Assembly: GCA_963836085.1 (NCBI GenBank) | Contig: CAWIHT010000001.1 | Location: forward strand, 46,157-110,156 | Reading direction: 5' to 3' | Source of the DNA: JAHEEL01 sp963836085 | Lineage (GTDB): Bacteria; Actinomycetota; Acidimicrobiia; Spongiisociales; UBA5794 | DNA: 64,000 bases | In this document: positions 51,488-60,074 of the stretch, in pieces | Position numbering within the stretch: the stretch's first letter is position 1 | Layout: every line of letters starts with the position of its first letter | Notes under the pieces: generated by a model | Databases searched by the model: none | What the model was told of the DNA's origin: nothing | What the model saw: only the letters and a program-made list of their open reading frames with translations | Made by a program: the position numbers and the translations under genes

Positions 51488-52348
51488 CTACTGCTGGCCG
51501 TCGAGCGCATCTGCTGCAGCACTCTCCCCGAACAACGCGATGATGCGCGCCTCCATCGCGATGATGCTCCGGACCGCGCCCGCGGGGTCTCGCACGTCGA
51601 GCACGTGCACGTACAGCTTGCGATCGTGGACCTCGAGCGCAACGGTTCCCGGGGTGAACGACACCGAGTTCATCAGCAGTGTGACTGCGGATCGCGAACG
51701 TGCCGTCAGCGGCACCTCAAGCACCGCAGGGCTGATCTCATTTGGGCGAAGGCGGAACGCAAGGATCACATCCCTTGTCGAGACAACCATCTGACCGACG
51801 AAGTAGGCAGCAAAATCGAGCGCGGCTGCCGGGCGTAGGAGCGCACCGGACCATCGTGGGGCCACAGTTCGAAACGCGTATGCGATCCCGAGCGCCACGA
51901 TCAGTCCTCCAGCTACCACGTTGGGCGCTACCGATCCGAATGCGGCGATCCACACAATGAACAGCCACACGGCGAGGAGCGCGGTCGTTCCGCGTTCCCG
52001 ACTCGTCGGTATGGACTCGGAACTCGGCAATTCTCCATCGTGTTCAACGGTCGATTGGACTCTCGGCGTCTCCGGGTCGTGGTAGGCGGCTCTGGCGAGG
52101 AGGCTCATACCCAGCGGACCCGAAAGGAAGAGCATCGCAACCACGATCAGGAGGATGAGCGCTCCGTCGAGTGCCCCGGCTTCAAGGCTCGCGGCGGTCG
52201 TGGTGGCGATTACGCCGACCGTCGCAGCCTTCGTGGCGGCGTGCATGCGCGTGAACACGTCCGGGAAGCGAATCAGACCGAACGCGCCGAGCGCCATGAG
52301 GGCAGAGCCGGCAACAACGAGCGATCCGCCGATAATGTCGATGATCAT
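51488..52348 (-). CDS. mnhG/mnhE: Mrp Na+/H+ antiporter, fused subunits G and E
   Basis: 286 residues. The first 100 residues match MnhG/MrpG: ALGAFGLIRFPDVFTRMHAA, KAATVGVIATTTAA, three membrane segments. After a polar linker (about 100-120) the rest matches MnhE/MrpE: WLFIVWIAAFGSVAPNVVAG, FAAYFVGQMVVSTRDV, NSVSFTPGTVALEVHDRKLY, HVLDVRDP. In most organisms G and E are separate genes. It is the last gene of the operon and overlaps mnhF by four bases. Confidence 0.88.
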   Translation of the reverse strand: MIIDIIGGSLVVAGSALMALGAFGLIRFPDVFTRMHAATKAATVGVIATTTAASLEAGALDGALILLIVVAMLFLSGPLGMSLLARAAYHDPETPRVQSTVEHDGELPSSESIPTSRERGTTALLAVWLFIVWIAAFGSVAPNVVAGGLIVALGIAYAFRTVAPRWSGALLRPAAALDFAAYFVGQMVVSTRDVILAFRLRPNEISPAVLEVPLTARSRSAVTLLMNSVSFTPGTVALEVHDRKLYVHVLDVRDPAGAVRSIIAMEARIIALFGESAAADALDGQQ

Positions 52349-52608
52349 CGCCGCGTCTCTTCCTCGATGTACCGGGCCACGATGATGGTGCTGACGAATG
52401 CCGTCAGCACGGCTACGACCAGCACCGGGAGATACGTAGTGTCGCCGGTCGCAACGATGTAGAGCCCGAGGCCCCCCACACCGGCAAAGAGTGTCGTATC
52501 CAGAGCGACCATCCGGTCTGCCACCGACGGTCCACGGACGATCCGGACGACTGAAGCGAGCGCTGCGAGCGCGAGGAAGACGCCGGATACGATGGCGGCA
52601 GCCGTCAT
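52345..52608 (-). CDS. mnhF: Mrp Na+/H+ antiporter subunit F
   Basis: 87 residues with three membrane segments. The MrpF signature SVVRIVRGPSVADRMVALDT is clear. It is a small subunit of the multi-subunit antiporter and overlaps both neighbours (mnhD upstream, the G/E fusion downstream) by four bases. Confidence 0.9.
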   Translation of the reverse strand: MTAAAIVSGVFLALAALASVVRIVRGPSVADRMVALDTTLFAGVGGLGLYIVATGDTTYLPVLVVAVLTAFVSTIIVARYIEEETRR

Positions 52609-54077
52609 GGTGTCGTACCTCCGATCATGGAGACCGCAGCCGGAGCCGCCAGCAGATCTTCCGCCGCTCGCCCCGCATACCCCACCAATGGTTCCGCCAC
52701 GATCGCAATCACCAGGCTGACCGCAATGAGGGCCGCCGTAGCTCCCGCCATACCCCAGGGCGTGATGCGTCGTTCATTGGTAGTCGGCGAACCCCAGAAC
52801 ACGCCTGCCCAGATCTTCGTCATCGAGAAGAGCGTCAACACGCTCGCGACCAGCGATACACCCACGATGAGCCATGCCTCCGCTGCGAAACCGGCTTCGA
52901 CGAGCGCAAGCTTGCCCACGAACCCGGAGAACGGCGGGAACCCCGCGAGGCTGAGAGCCGCCGGGAGGAACAGAGCGGCGATGATTGGCGATCGTCGGGC
53001 GACGCCGCTCACGGCGTCGATCGCTCCGGTTCCCTCGGATTCCTCGACAAGGCCGCCGACGAGGAAGAGCGATGCCTTCACGATGATCTGATGGACGATG
53101 AACACGATCGCCGCTGCGACACCTGCTGCGGTACCGAACCCGAGGCCCATGATCATGTAGCCGATCTGGCTGACGATGTGGAACGACAGAATCCGCTTGA
53201 TGTCCGTCTGAGCGATAGCTCCGAGAACACCCACGATCATGGTCAGCCCCGCAATGGTGAGCATGAACGGCGACAGGCCTTCACTCGGGAACAGCAGGGT
53301 CTGAGTGCGGATGATGGCGTAGACCCCGATCTTGGTCAACAGACCGGCGAAGAGAGCGGTGACCGGCGTTGGCGCCACGGGATACGAGTCCGGGAGCCAG
53401 AAGAACAACGGGAAGATGGCGGCCTTGATGCCGAACACCATGAACAGCATCCAACCAAGCCCGCGCCGGAGGCCCGGGTCCACGTCGTCGAGGCGACCCG
53501 AGAGGTCGGCCAGATTGACGCTTCCGGCCACCCCGTAGATCAGCCCGATCGTAATCAGGAACAGGGCAGACGCGACGAGTCCGATGACCACGTAGGTGAT
53601 CGCCGTTCTCGTCTGGCGGCCGTCGGCGGCGTGGGTCATCAGCACATAGCTCGCGGTCAGCATGATCTCGAAAGCGACGAAGAGCGTGAACAGGTCGCCC
53701 GTTAGAAGGGCCAGTGCCACGCCTGCGCCGAGGATCTGATACACCGCGTGGAACCCACGGAATCCCTCATCGGTTGCTCGCTGACTTATGGCATACGCAA
53801 GAACGGCGAACAACGCCACGGTCGACACCAGAAGGAGCAGAACCGAGAATCGATCGGCAACGAGCTGGATCCCGATGGGCGGTGCCCACCCCCCCACAGC
53901 GACCGAGATCGCGCCCTCGGTGTCGACGACGAACAGCAGCATCGCGGCCACAGCAACCGACACGCCACTCGCGATCAGGCCGATGACGCGCTGCACCGCT
54001 ACGCGACGGCCCACCACCAGTGTCAGGGCGCCGGCGAGAAGCGGAATTACGATGGGAAGTGTTGCCAGCGCCGTCAC
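52605..54077 (-). CDS. mnhD: Mrp Na+/H+ antiporter subunit D (NuoN/NuoM-like)
   Basis: 490 residues with about 14 membrane segments, homologous to proton-pumping subunits of complex I. Conserved parts are MLTASYVLMTHAADGRQ (acidic Glu just before, in FEIMLT), KAAIFPLFFWLPDSYPVAPT (Lys and the proton channel), and SFHIVSQIGYMIMGLG. It overlaps mnhC and mnhF by four bases. Confidence 0.93.
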   Translation of the reverse strand: MTALATLPIVIPLLAGALTLVVGRRVAVQRVIGLIASGVSVAVAAMLLFVVDTEGAISVAVGGWAPPIGIQLVADRFSVLLLLVSTVALFAVLAYAISQRATDEGFRGFHAVYQILGAGVALALLTGDLFTLFVAFEIMLTASYVLMTHAADGRQTRTAITYVVIGLVASALFLITIGLIYGVAGSVNLADLSGRLDDVDPGLRRGLGWMLFMVFGIKAAIFPLFFWLPDSYPVAPTPVTALFAGLLTKIGVYAIIRTQTLLFPSEGLSPFMLTIAGLTMIVGVLGAIAQTDIKRILSFHIVSQIGYMIMGLGFGTAAGVAAAIVFIVHQIIVKASLFLVGGLVEESEGTGAIDAVSGVARRSPIIAALFLPAALSLAGFPPFSGFVGKLALVEAGFAAEAWLIVGVSLVASVLTLFSMTKIWAGVFWGSPTTNERRITPWGMAGATAALIAVSLVIAIVAEPLVGYAGRAAEDLLAAPAAVSMIGGTTP

Positions 54078-54436
54078 GGCCGCGCCTCCCGCCTGCGAGC
54101 GATCCTCTGATCCTCAGTGTCATCTTCAACCTCGTCCGAGCCCTGCTCGGTCCACGACCGGTACGCGAGGGCGAGCAGAAAGGCCGTGATGCCGAAGGTG
54201 ATCACGATCGCCGTGAGCACCAATGCCTGCTCGAGCGGGTCCGAGTAGGGGCCGACGCTGCCGTTCTCGATCACTGGTGGCGCACCCGGTGCACCTCCAG
54301 AGCCCAGGAGGATGAGATTGGCGGCGTGGGCAATCAGTCCGAGCCCCACGATGATGCGACTCAACAAGCGCTGCAGGATGAGATACGTACCGGCTCCGAA
54401 GAGGATCCCGGCGGCGAGGGCGATCGTCCACGTCAT
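54074..54436 (-). CDS. mnhC: Mrp Na+/H+ antiporter subunit C (NuoK-like)
   Basis: 120 residues with three membrane segments in NuoK style: GILFGAGTYLILQRLLSRII, GLGLIAHAANLILLGSGG, DPLEQALVLTAIVITFG. A hydrophilic C-terminal tail rich in Glu, Asp and Arg follows. The start at 54436 shares a base with the mnhB stop; the longer open frame upstream lies inside mnhB. Confidence 0.9.
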   Translation of the reverse strand: MTWTIALAAGILFGAGTYLILQRLLSRIIVGLGLIAHAANLILLGSGGAPGAPPVIENGSVGPYSDPLEQALVLTAIVITFGITAFLLALAYRSWTEQGSDEVEDDTEDQRIARRREARP

Positions 54437-54861
54437 CAGCGATCCGATCCGAGCTTGAGAATGGCGGTCGCCACCAGTCCGATCACCACGAAGTAGACGC
54501 CGACGTCGAACAGAAGCAACGTCGACACCTTGATGTCGCCAATAACCGGAACGGTCCACTGAGCGTACGTGTAGGTCAGGAACGCACTCCCGAACACCAG
54601 GCCGATCGATCCGGCCACGAGGGCAAGGATCAGGCCAACACCCATCGTCGTCTCTGGGTCGACAGGGAGCGCGCGACGTACCCCGCCGCCACCGAACGCG
54701 AGGAAGACGAGCAGGAGCGCCGATGACGCAATGAGGCCGCCCGCAAACCCACCGCCGGGAACATCGTGTCCGACAACCAGGAGGTACACCGAGAAGAGCA
54801 CCAACGTCGGCACCATCGTTTGCGTGCCGATTGCGAGGAGGGGCGAGAATCGGATTCTCAT
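54436..54861 (-). CDS. mnhB: Mrp Na+/H+ antiporter subunit B
   Basis: 141 residues with four membrane segments. The MnhB motif VVGHDVPGGGFAGGLIASSA is clear, as is TLLLFDVGVYFVVIGL. It overlaps mnhA by four bases. In this operon the MbhE-like and MnhB-like C-terminal extensions seen in longer MrpA proteins are also present in mnhA. Confidence 0.9.
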   Translation of the reverse strand: MRIRFSPLLAIGTQTMVPTLVLFSVYLLVVGHDVPGGGFAGGLIASSALLLVFLAFGGGGVRRALPVDPETTMGVGLILALVAGSIGLVFGSAFLTYTYAQWTVPVIGDIKVSTLLLFDVGVYFVVIGLVATAILKLGSDR

Positions 54862-57122
54862 GAGACTTCGCTCCGGTCTCGCCGCACCGTTGCTGGTCGA
54901 ATCAGTGCCACGATGCCGAGGCCGGCGGCGACCAACACCGTGATCTCGCCGAGCGTATCGAGTGCGCGGAAGTTCGTGAGGACGACGTTGACCACGTTGT
55001 TGCCGCCGGCAGCCGGCGCCTCGGCGATGTATTCCTCTGCAATGAGCCGGTCCGGTGTCACGGTTGAGGTGGCGAGCGCCGCGAAGGTGACGACTGCGCC
55101 CGCGAAGACGGCCACGACGATCCTGGCGCGCGGCGAGATCGACCGGGGCTGCGCTCCGAACCTTCTCGGCAGCTTGACGAGGACGAACGCGAACAGCGCG
55201 ACCGTGAGCGTTTCGATGAGGAGTTGGGTGAGGGCAAGGTCGGGAGCGGAGAAGATCACATAGATCCCCGCCACGGCGTAGCCGACCACCCCAATCATGA
55301 GGGCGGCGGACATGCGCCGCTGCACGCGGGTTGCAGCGACGGCCCCGGCGGCCGCCACAAGCGCCAGGGCGATCTCACTGGGTCGATTCCAAAGGGGTAG
55401 CGAGAACGAAGGTTCCCACGCGACCAGCCACGTCACCGCGGGTACTCCGAGCACAGATACCACGATCACCGCGAGATACACGGGTAGCGATCCGTTCTGA
55501 ACGACGCCGGTGACGGCACGTGCGCTCCTCCCGAGGCCGCGCAACCCGGCCGTGTAGACATCGGTGGTCGCAGGGAGACTTGAGCGCCACCGCTGCCACC
55601 CCTGCGCACTGTCCATGGAAAGCGCAAGGTAGAGCGATACACCTCCGAGGAGCACAAGCGACGAGACGGCAAGGGCGGGCGTGAGCCCGGGCCAAAGCAC
55701 GAGCTTGACGCTCTGGCCGGCTGCCTCCTTGACGGCGGAAGCGAGTGGCTGAGGATTGATGCCGAGAGCGACGGTCAAGAAGGCGAGCGCGATCGGCGCG
55801 ATCGCCATGGCGACCTTCGGGCGGCCAACCTCGGATGGAGCGACACTCCTGTCGAAGCCAAACGCCCCAAACCACCACCGAGCGGCGTAGGCAACGGTGA
55901 ACACAGATGCGGTCGCGACGACCGCGAGCACAAGCCACTCGTCTGCCGCTATGAGGGTGTCAAACGCCGCCTCTTTCGTCACGAATCCGAGAAACGGCGG
56001 GATGCCCGCCATCGAACCGGCAGCGATCGCCCCCGCTGCAGCCACGACCGGCATGCGCATGCCCACGCCCGACAGCTCCCCGATCCTACGCGTGCCGGAA
56101 GCCTTGTCGACGATCCCGACAATAAGGAACAGGGCCGCTTTGAACAGCGAATGGCCCACCAGGACGGCAAGACCGGCGGCCGTGAAACCGAGTCCGATGA
56201 GCGCGGTCATGAATCCGAGTTGGCTGACCGTCCCGTAGGCAAGCAACAGCTTGAGGTCGCGCTGCTTGAGAGCAACGGTCGCGCCGAGCACCATCGTGAC
56301 GAGACCGACACTGGTCACGACCCATGTCCAGAGCGAAGTCGACGCGAATCCCGGGGCGAGGAGGAGCAGCAAGACGATCCCGGCCTTGACCATCGTCGCT
56401 GAGTGCAGATAGGCAGACGCCGGAGTCGGGGCCGACATCGCATTCGGCAGCCAGAAGTGGAACGGGAACTGCGCCGACTTCGTGAACGCCCCGAGGAACA
56501 CCAGCACAAGCGCCACCGACACCATCGTTCCTGATGGGGGGTCGGCCACGATGGCCGAGATGCGGGTTGTGCCGGACGCCATTGCCAGGAGTACGAATCC
56601 GGCGAGCATGGCCAAACCCCCCGCCGTCGTGACCAGGATCGCCTGGAGAGCTGCGGAGCGCGCCTCCTCCTTCTCGTTGTCAAAGCCGATGAGCAGGTAC
56701 GACGCAACCGTCGTGATCTCCCAGAACACGAACAGGCCGAGCAGTTCGTCGGATGCAACGATGCCGGCCATTCCGGCGGTAAACAGCGACATGTGGGCGA
56801 GGAAACGCGAACGCTTGACGGGGGCTTTGAAATACCCGCCGGCGTACACCACGATCAGCAGACCAATGCCTGACACGACCGCGGTCAGGAGCAAGGCGAA
56901 TGCGTCTGTCGAAAGGCCGACGGCGACACCGAGGGAGGGGATCCAATCGAAAGCCTCGTAGCCCCCGGGCAGCCATCCGAGCGTGAGTGTCGCAACCAGC
57001 ATGAGTTGGACCATGTAGGGCACGGCAGCAATCGGGACGACGGCGCGCGGGAACCGACCACTGATACCCCAGAGGATGGGGATCACGGCGACATAGCCAG
57101 CGATTGAGAGAGTGAGCGGCAT
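54858..57122 (-). CDS. mnhA: Mrp Na+/H+ antiporter subunit A (NuoL-like)
   Basis: 754 residues, long form. The NuoL-like core (about 1-500) includes LFVFWEITTVASYLLIGFDN, AQFPFHFWLPNAMSAPTPAS, LLLAYGTVSQLGFMTALIG and IPPFLGFVTKEAAFDTLI. The C-terminal part is an MbhD/E-like extension (YVIFSAPDLALTQLLIETLT). It is the first gene of the operon A-B-C-D-F-GE, which exchanges external H+ for internal Na+ and gives salt and alkali tolerance. The start is the ATG at 57122. Confidence 0.94.
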   Translation of the reverse strand: MPLTLSIAGYVAVIPILWGISGRFPRAVVPIAAVPYMVQLMLVATLTLGWLPGGYEAFDWIPSLGVAVGLSTDAFALLLTAVVSGIGLLIVVYAGGYFKAPVKRSRFLAHMSLFTAGMAGIVASDELLGLFVFWEITTVASYLLIGFDNEKEEARSAALQAILVTTAGGLAMLAGFVLLAMASGTTRISAIVADPPSGTMVSVALVLVFLGAFTKSAQFPFHFWLPNAMSAPTPASAYLHSATMVKAGIVLLLLLAPGFASTSLWTWVVTSVGLVTMVLGATVALKQRDLKLLLAYGTVSQLGFMTALIGLGFTAAGLAVLVGHSLFKAALFLIVGIVDKASGTRRIGELSGVGMRMPVVAAAGAIAAGSMAGIPPFLGFVTKEAAFDTLIAADEWLVLAVVATASVFTVAYAARWWFGAFGFDRSVAPSEVGRPKVAMAIAPIALAFLTVALGINPQPLASAVKEAAGQSVKLVLWPGLTPALAVSSLVLLGGVSLYLALSMDSAQGWQRWRSSLPATTDVYTAGLRGLGRSARAVTGVVQNGSLPVYLAVIVVSVLGVPAVTWLVAWEPSFSLPLWNRPSEIALALVAAAGAVAATRVQRRMSAALMIGVVGYAVAGIYVIFSAPDLALTQLLIETLTVALFAFVLVKLPRRFGAQPRSISPRARIVVAVFAGAVVTFAALATSTVTPDRLIAEEYIAEAPAAGGNNVVNVVLTNFRALDTLGEITVLVAAGLGIVALIRPATVRRDRSEVS

Positions 57123-57184
57123 GGGTTCCTGGGAGGACGTTCCTCTGGTTCGTAGGGAGAAAGGTTGTCAGATGACGGTGCCGG

Positions 57185-57358
57185 CTAGCTCCTGCCCGCG
57201 GTGAGATCTTGGCAGAGCCAGCCCAGGGCCACAACGTCGTCCTTGTCGGAGAGCTTGCCGACCACCGCAAGAGCGTCGTCGGGCCGGAGCAGCCCGGGGA
57301 GCCGTAGGCCCGCGAGGATGCCGGCAAGCGCGGCGACGAGAACCAGCGCCGAGTTCAT
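57185..57358 (-). CDS. possible small hydrophobic-N-terminus protein upstream of mnhA
   Basis: 57 residues, ATG at 57358. The product has a hydrophobic N-terminus (NSALVLVAALAGILAGLRLP) and a charged C-terminus (DDALAVVGKLSDKDDVVALG). It lies 62 bases before mnhA in the same direction. Composition looks protein-like, but no clear ribosome site or family is visible. If real, it would be the first gene of the Mrp operon. Confidence 0.4.
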   Translation of the reverse strand: MNSALVLVAALAGILAGLRLPGLLRPDDALAVVGKLSDKDDVVALGWLCQDLTAGRS

Positions 57359-57387
57359 CACATCGAGGTCACATCGCCCGCCAAACC

Positions 57388-57434
57388 CGCAATTGCGAAA
57401 ACTGTTGCGCGAATCGCATCGCTTACCTTATATT
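57388..57434 (+). promoter_or_regulatory. promoter and palindrome in front of the HTH-usp genes
   Basis: TTGCGC (57405-57410) and TATATT (57429-57434) are separated by 18 bases and form a plausible promoter in a locally AT-rich stretch. The perfect palindrome CGCAATTGCG (57388-57397) lies just upstream of the -35 element and is a candidate operator for the adjacent helix-turn-helix protein. Confidence 0.45.
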
Positions 57435-57482
57435 AGTGCTAATTCAATCATGTAACCATTCTCGGCAACTGGGAGACACGCA

Positions 57483-57796
57483 ATGATCGAACCGACCGAA
57501 CATCACGGTTGCTCGCTTCTGGCGAACCATGGACGTGTGCTGATAGGCATCGCCGCCCGCCGGAGATGAGGATCCTTGATATCGCTGCCCAGGTCGGCAT
57601 CGCCCAACGTGCCGACCGAACGTTCATCAGCGAACTCGAAAGCGCTGGGATTCTCTCGCACCCGCGGTTGGGGCGGAGAAGTCACCACGAAGTCGACCAA
57701 CGGACGAAGTCAGATCATCCGCTCGAGCGCTATCTTGACGTCGGCGCGTTGAGCCTCGACGCTGTTCAATCATCCCATGCTGGGGGTCCGAGATGA
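57483..57796 (+). pseudogene. winged helix-turn-helix regulator interrupted by a frameshift
   Basis: The ATG frame reads MIEPTEHHGCSLLANHGRVL then IGIAAR and meets TGA at 57567-57569. In the -1 frame the protein continues PEMRILDIAAQVGIAQRADR, ISELESAGILSHPRLGRRSH and ends HPLERYLDVGAL. The two halves together form a typical winged-helix regulator of about 105 residues, so one base appears lost at about 57556-57561 (CGCCCGCCGG). Its end overlaps the stress-protein start by four bases, a sign of a formerly coupled operon. A sequencing error or programmed slip are alternatives. Confidence 0.65.
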
Positions 57797-58746
57797 AGCG
57801 TTTCAAGAACATCCTCGTGGTCGCGAGCGGCGATCCCGGATTCCCGGCGCTCCTCACACGCGCCGTCGACCTTGCCGTTCGGAACGATGGACGCGTCACC
57901 CTCTTCGGCCATGTGGACTCCGAGCGGACACGGCGGAGCGTCGTGATGCAGGACGGCGAAAGCTACGACGTTGGAAGTCTCCTCATCGATGCCCGTCACG
58001 AGGAGTTGCAGGACCTCGCTGCCCGGGTTGCCCGCACCATCGAGGGTCCACAGGTGCCGGTGGAGGTCGTGATTGCCTCCGGCAGAGATTTCGTCGAGGT
58101 GATCCGCACCGTGTCGAACCGGAACCATGATCTGGTCATGGTCGGTGGTAGTCCCGCTTCGCGGTTCCCCGCGCTCGCTGGATCCTCATTGGCGATGCAC
58201 CTGCTCAGGAAGTGCCCGGTACCGGTGTGGGTGAGTTCAGAAAGCGAGGGAGTGAGTCCCGATGTCGCCGTGGCCGTCGGTCCCTTCGACGAGGGAATCC
58301 AGACCGGATCTCTCGATGTGACGCTGCTGGAGATCGCGGCATCGCTTGCGGCACGGCGCGGAGGCACGCTCCACGTTATCCATGCGTGGACGCTGGAGGG
58401 TGAATCGCTCCTCCGACGCGGCCGAATACGGCCGCCGGCCGAACAGGTCGACGCGCTCGTCGCCGAGGAATACAAGATCGCAGCAATGGGCCTCAAGCGG
58501 CTGTTGGGTTTCACACCCGACTTCGATATTCCGATCGAGCAGCATCTCGAACGGGGTGAACCAGGCGACGCGATACGAAGGGTCCTCGACGCGCAGCAAC
58601 CGGGCGTCCTCGTGATGGGGACCCTGGCCCGAACAGGCCTCAATGGCGTCTTCATCGGCAACACGGCAGAACGCGTCCTCGGCACCATCAACGCATCGGT
58701 GCTGGCTGTCAAACCGGAGGGTTTCGAGACACCGATCACCGGGTAG
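57793..58746 (+). CDS. universal stress protein with two UspA domains
   Basis: 317 residues. Two tandem UspA-like domains: the first begins KRFKNILVVASGDPGFPALL and ends with LAGSSLAMHLLRKCPVPVWV; the second ends with VMGTLARTGLNGVFIGNTAE then RVLGTINASVLAVKP, matching the ATP-binding G-2X-G-9X-G(S/T) pattern. The first domain is more degenerate. It is downstream of the broken helix-turn-helix gene, whose stop overlaps its start. A hairpin directly follows the stop. Confidence 0.88.
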   Translation: MKRFKNILVVASGDPGFPALLTRAVDLAVRNDGRVTLFGHVDSERTRRSVVMQDGESYDVGSLLIDARHEELQDLAARVARTIEGPQVPVEVVIASGRDFVEVIRTVSNRNHDLVMVGGSPASRFPALAGSSLAMHLLRKCPVPVWVSSESEGVSPDVAVAVGPFDEGIQTGSLDVTLLEIAASLAARRGGTLHVIHAWTLEGESLLRRGRIRPPAEQVDALVAEEYKIAAMGLKRLLGFTPDFDIPIEQHLERGEPGDAIRRVLDAQQPGVLVMGTLARTGLNGVFIGNTAERVLGTINASVLAVKPEGFETPITG

Positions 58747-58762
58747 GTCTCGCCGACGAGAC
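58747..58762 (+). terminator. hairpin immediately after the stress-protein stop
   Basis: GTCTCG-CCGA-CGAGAC is a perfect 6-base stem with a 4-base loop beginning one base after the stop codon. There is no run of T after it, so it would be an atypical terminator, as often seen in GC-rich actinobacteria. Confidence 0.45.
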
Positions 58763-58881
58763 GCCCCGAGGCGATGCCGACTCAGCGCGGGCGGGCGGCA
58801 TCGCTCCTGAGCGTCGGTCGGCCTGCGCTCCCCCGGTGATGGAGTGGCGGCCTCGCAGCTTCGTGCCCTAGTGTGCGCGCC

Positions 58882-59757
58882 ATGACTCCCGAAACCCGTC
58901 GATCGGTCATCGGAATCGCTGTCGCCATCCTCATCGGGGCGCTGGTCGCACTCGCTGGCAGCGACGGAAGCACCACCATCGGTTGGATGCCCGTGTTCGC
59001 GTTGTGCGCGCTGCTCGCCTACGCCATCAACTGGTTGGTCTTCATCCCGTCGAACCAGAAGAAGACGGAGCACTACTTCGACCTCACGGGGAGTGCGACC
59101 TACCTCGCCGTGACGGTGGTGGCACTTCTGCTCAGTGCCGATCTGGATGCGCGGGCCGTGATCGCCGCAGCGATGGTGGCGATCTGGGCGCTGCGTCTCG
59201 GGTCGTTCCTCTTTCGCCGAGTGCGACGCGACGGTCGCGATGGGCGATTCGATGAGATCAAGGTCGACCCACTGCGGTTCTTCATGACGTGGACGCTTCA
59301 GGGACTCTGGGTGCTCCTCACCGTCGCCGCTGCGCTTGCCATCATCACGAGCCTCGAACGGAAGGACATCGGCTGGGTCGCGATCGTTGGCATCGCGATC
59401 TGGACCGCGGGTTTCGTCATCGAAGTCGTGGCCGACCGGCAGAAGTCGACGTTCAAGCAGGATCCGGCGAATGCAGGACGCTTCATCACCACCGGCCTGT
59501 GGTCATGGTCTCGTCACCCCAACTACTTCGGAGAGATCGTCCTCTGGATCGGCATGGCCATCATGGCCGTCCCCATCTTGTCGGGCTGGCGCTGGGGAGT
59601 CCTGATCTCGCCCGTCTTCGTCATCCTGCTGCTCACCCGCGTGAGCGGTATCCCGATGCTGGAGACCCGAGCCGAGAAGCGCTGGGGCGACGACGAGGAG
59701 TTCCGGGCCTACACCCGCGACACGTCCGTGCTGATCCCCCGCCCGCCCCGCCGGTAG
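58882..59757 (+). CDS. DUF1295 / steroid 5-alpha-reductase-like membrane protein
   Basis: 291 residues with about seven membrane segments. The DUF1295 C-terminal signature is clear: GRFITTGLWSWSRHPNYFGE, and before it DRQKSTFKQDP. The family shares the fold of isoprenylcysteine methyltransferases and 5-alpha reductases; the substrate is unknown. The start at the ATG of MTPETRRS is preferred over one nine bases upstream. A small hairpin follows the stop. Confidence 0.88.
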   Translation: MTPETRRSVIGIAVAILIGALVALAGSDGSTTIGWMPVFALCALLAYAINWLVFIPSNQKKTEHYFDLTGSATYLAVTVVALLLSADLDARAVIAAAMVAIWALRLGSFLFRRVRRDGRDGRFDEIKVDPLRFFMTWTLQGLWVLLTVAAALAIITSLERKDIGWVAIVGIAIWTAGFVIEVVADRQKSTFKQDPANAGRFITTGLWSWSRHPNYFGEIVLWIGMAIMAVPILSGWRWGVLISPVFVILLLTRVSGIPMLETRAEKRWGDDEEFRAYTRDTSVLIPRPPRR

Positions 59758-59758
59758 C

Positions 59759-59773
59759 CCTCGCAGCGCGAGG
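59759..59773 (+). terminator. hairpin immediately after the DUF1295 gene
   Basis: CCTCGC-AGC-GCGAGG is a perfect 6-base stem with a 3-base loop one base after the stop codon. No T-run follows. The remaining 300 bases up to 60074 contain no gene that I can support. Confidence 0.4.
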
Positions 59774-60074
59774 AAGGGGCCTCGCCGCGCCCCGGATCGG
59801 TCATGGTCCTCCCGCCGCTGCAGGACCGCGACGCTGCTTCGCCATCGGGCTTGCCGACCCCCACCTGCATCGGTCCGGTGCAACGAAGGACTGTCGAGTT
59901 CGGATCGGTCATACCCAACTCTCCAGAAGCGACTGTCTCTGGTGTTTCGCCGTCCCACTACGGAAGCGTGCCTGAACGGGATGCTGCGCCAGATCGTCGG
60001 GCACGCTGCCCAAGCGGGGCACCGTCCTCTCTGGATTGGGAACTCGAACGCCAGCCGGCAGCGTCGGATAGATA

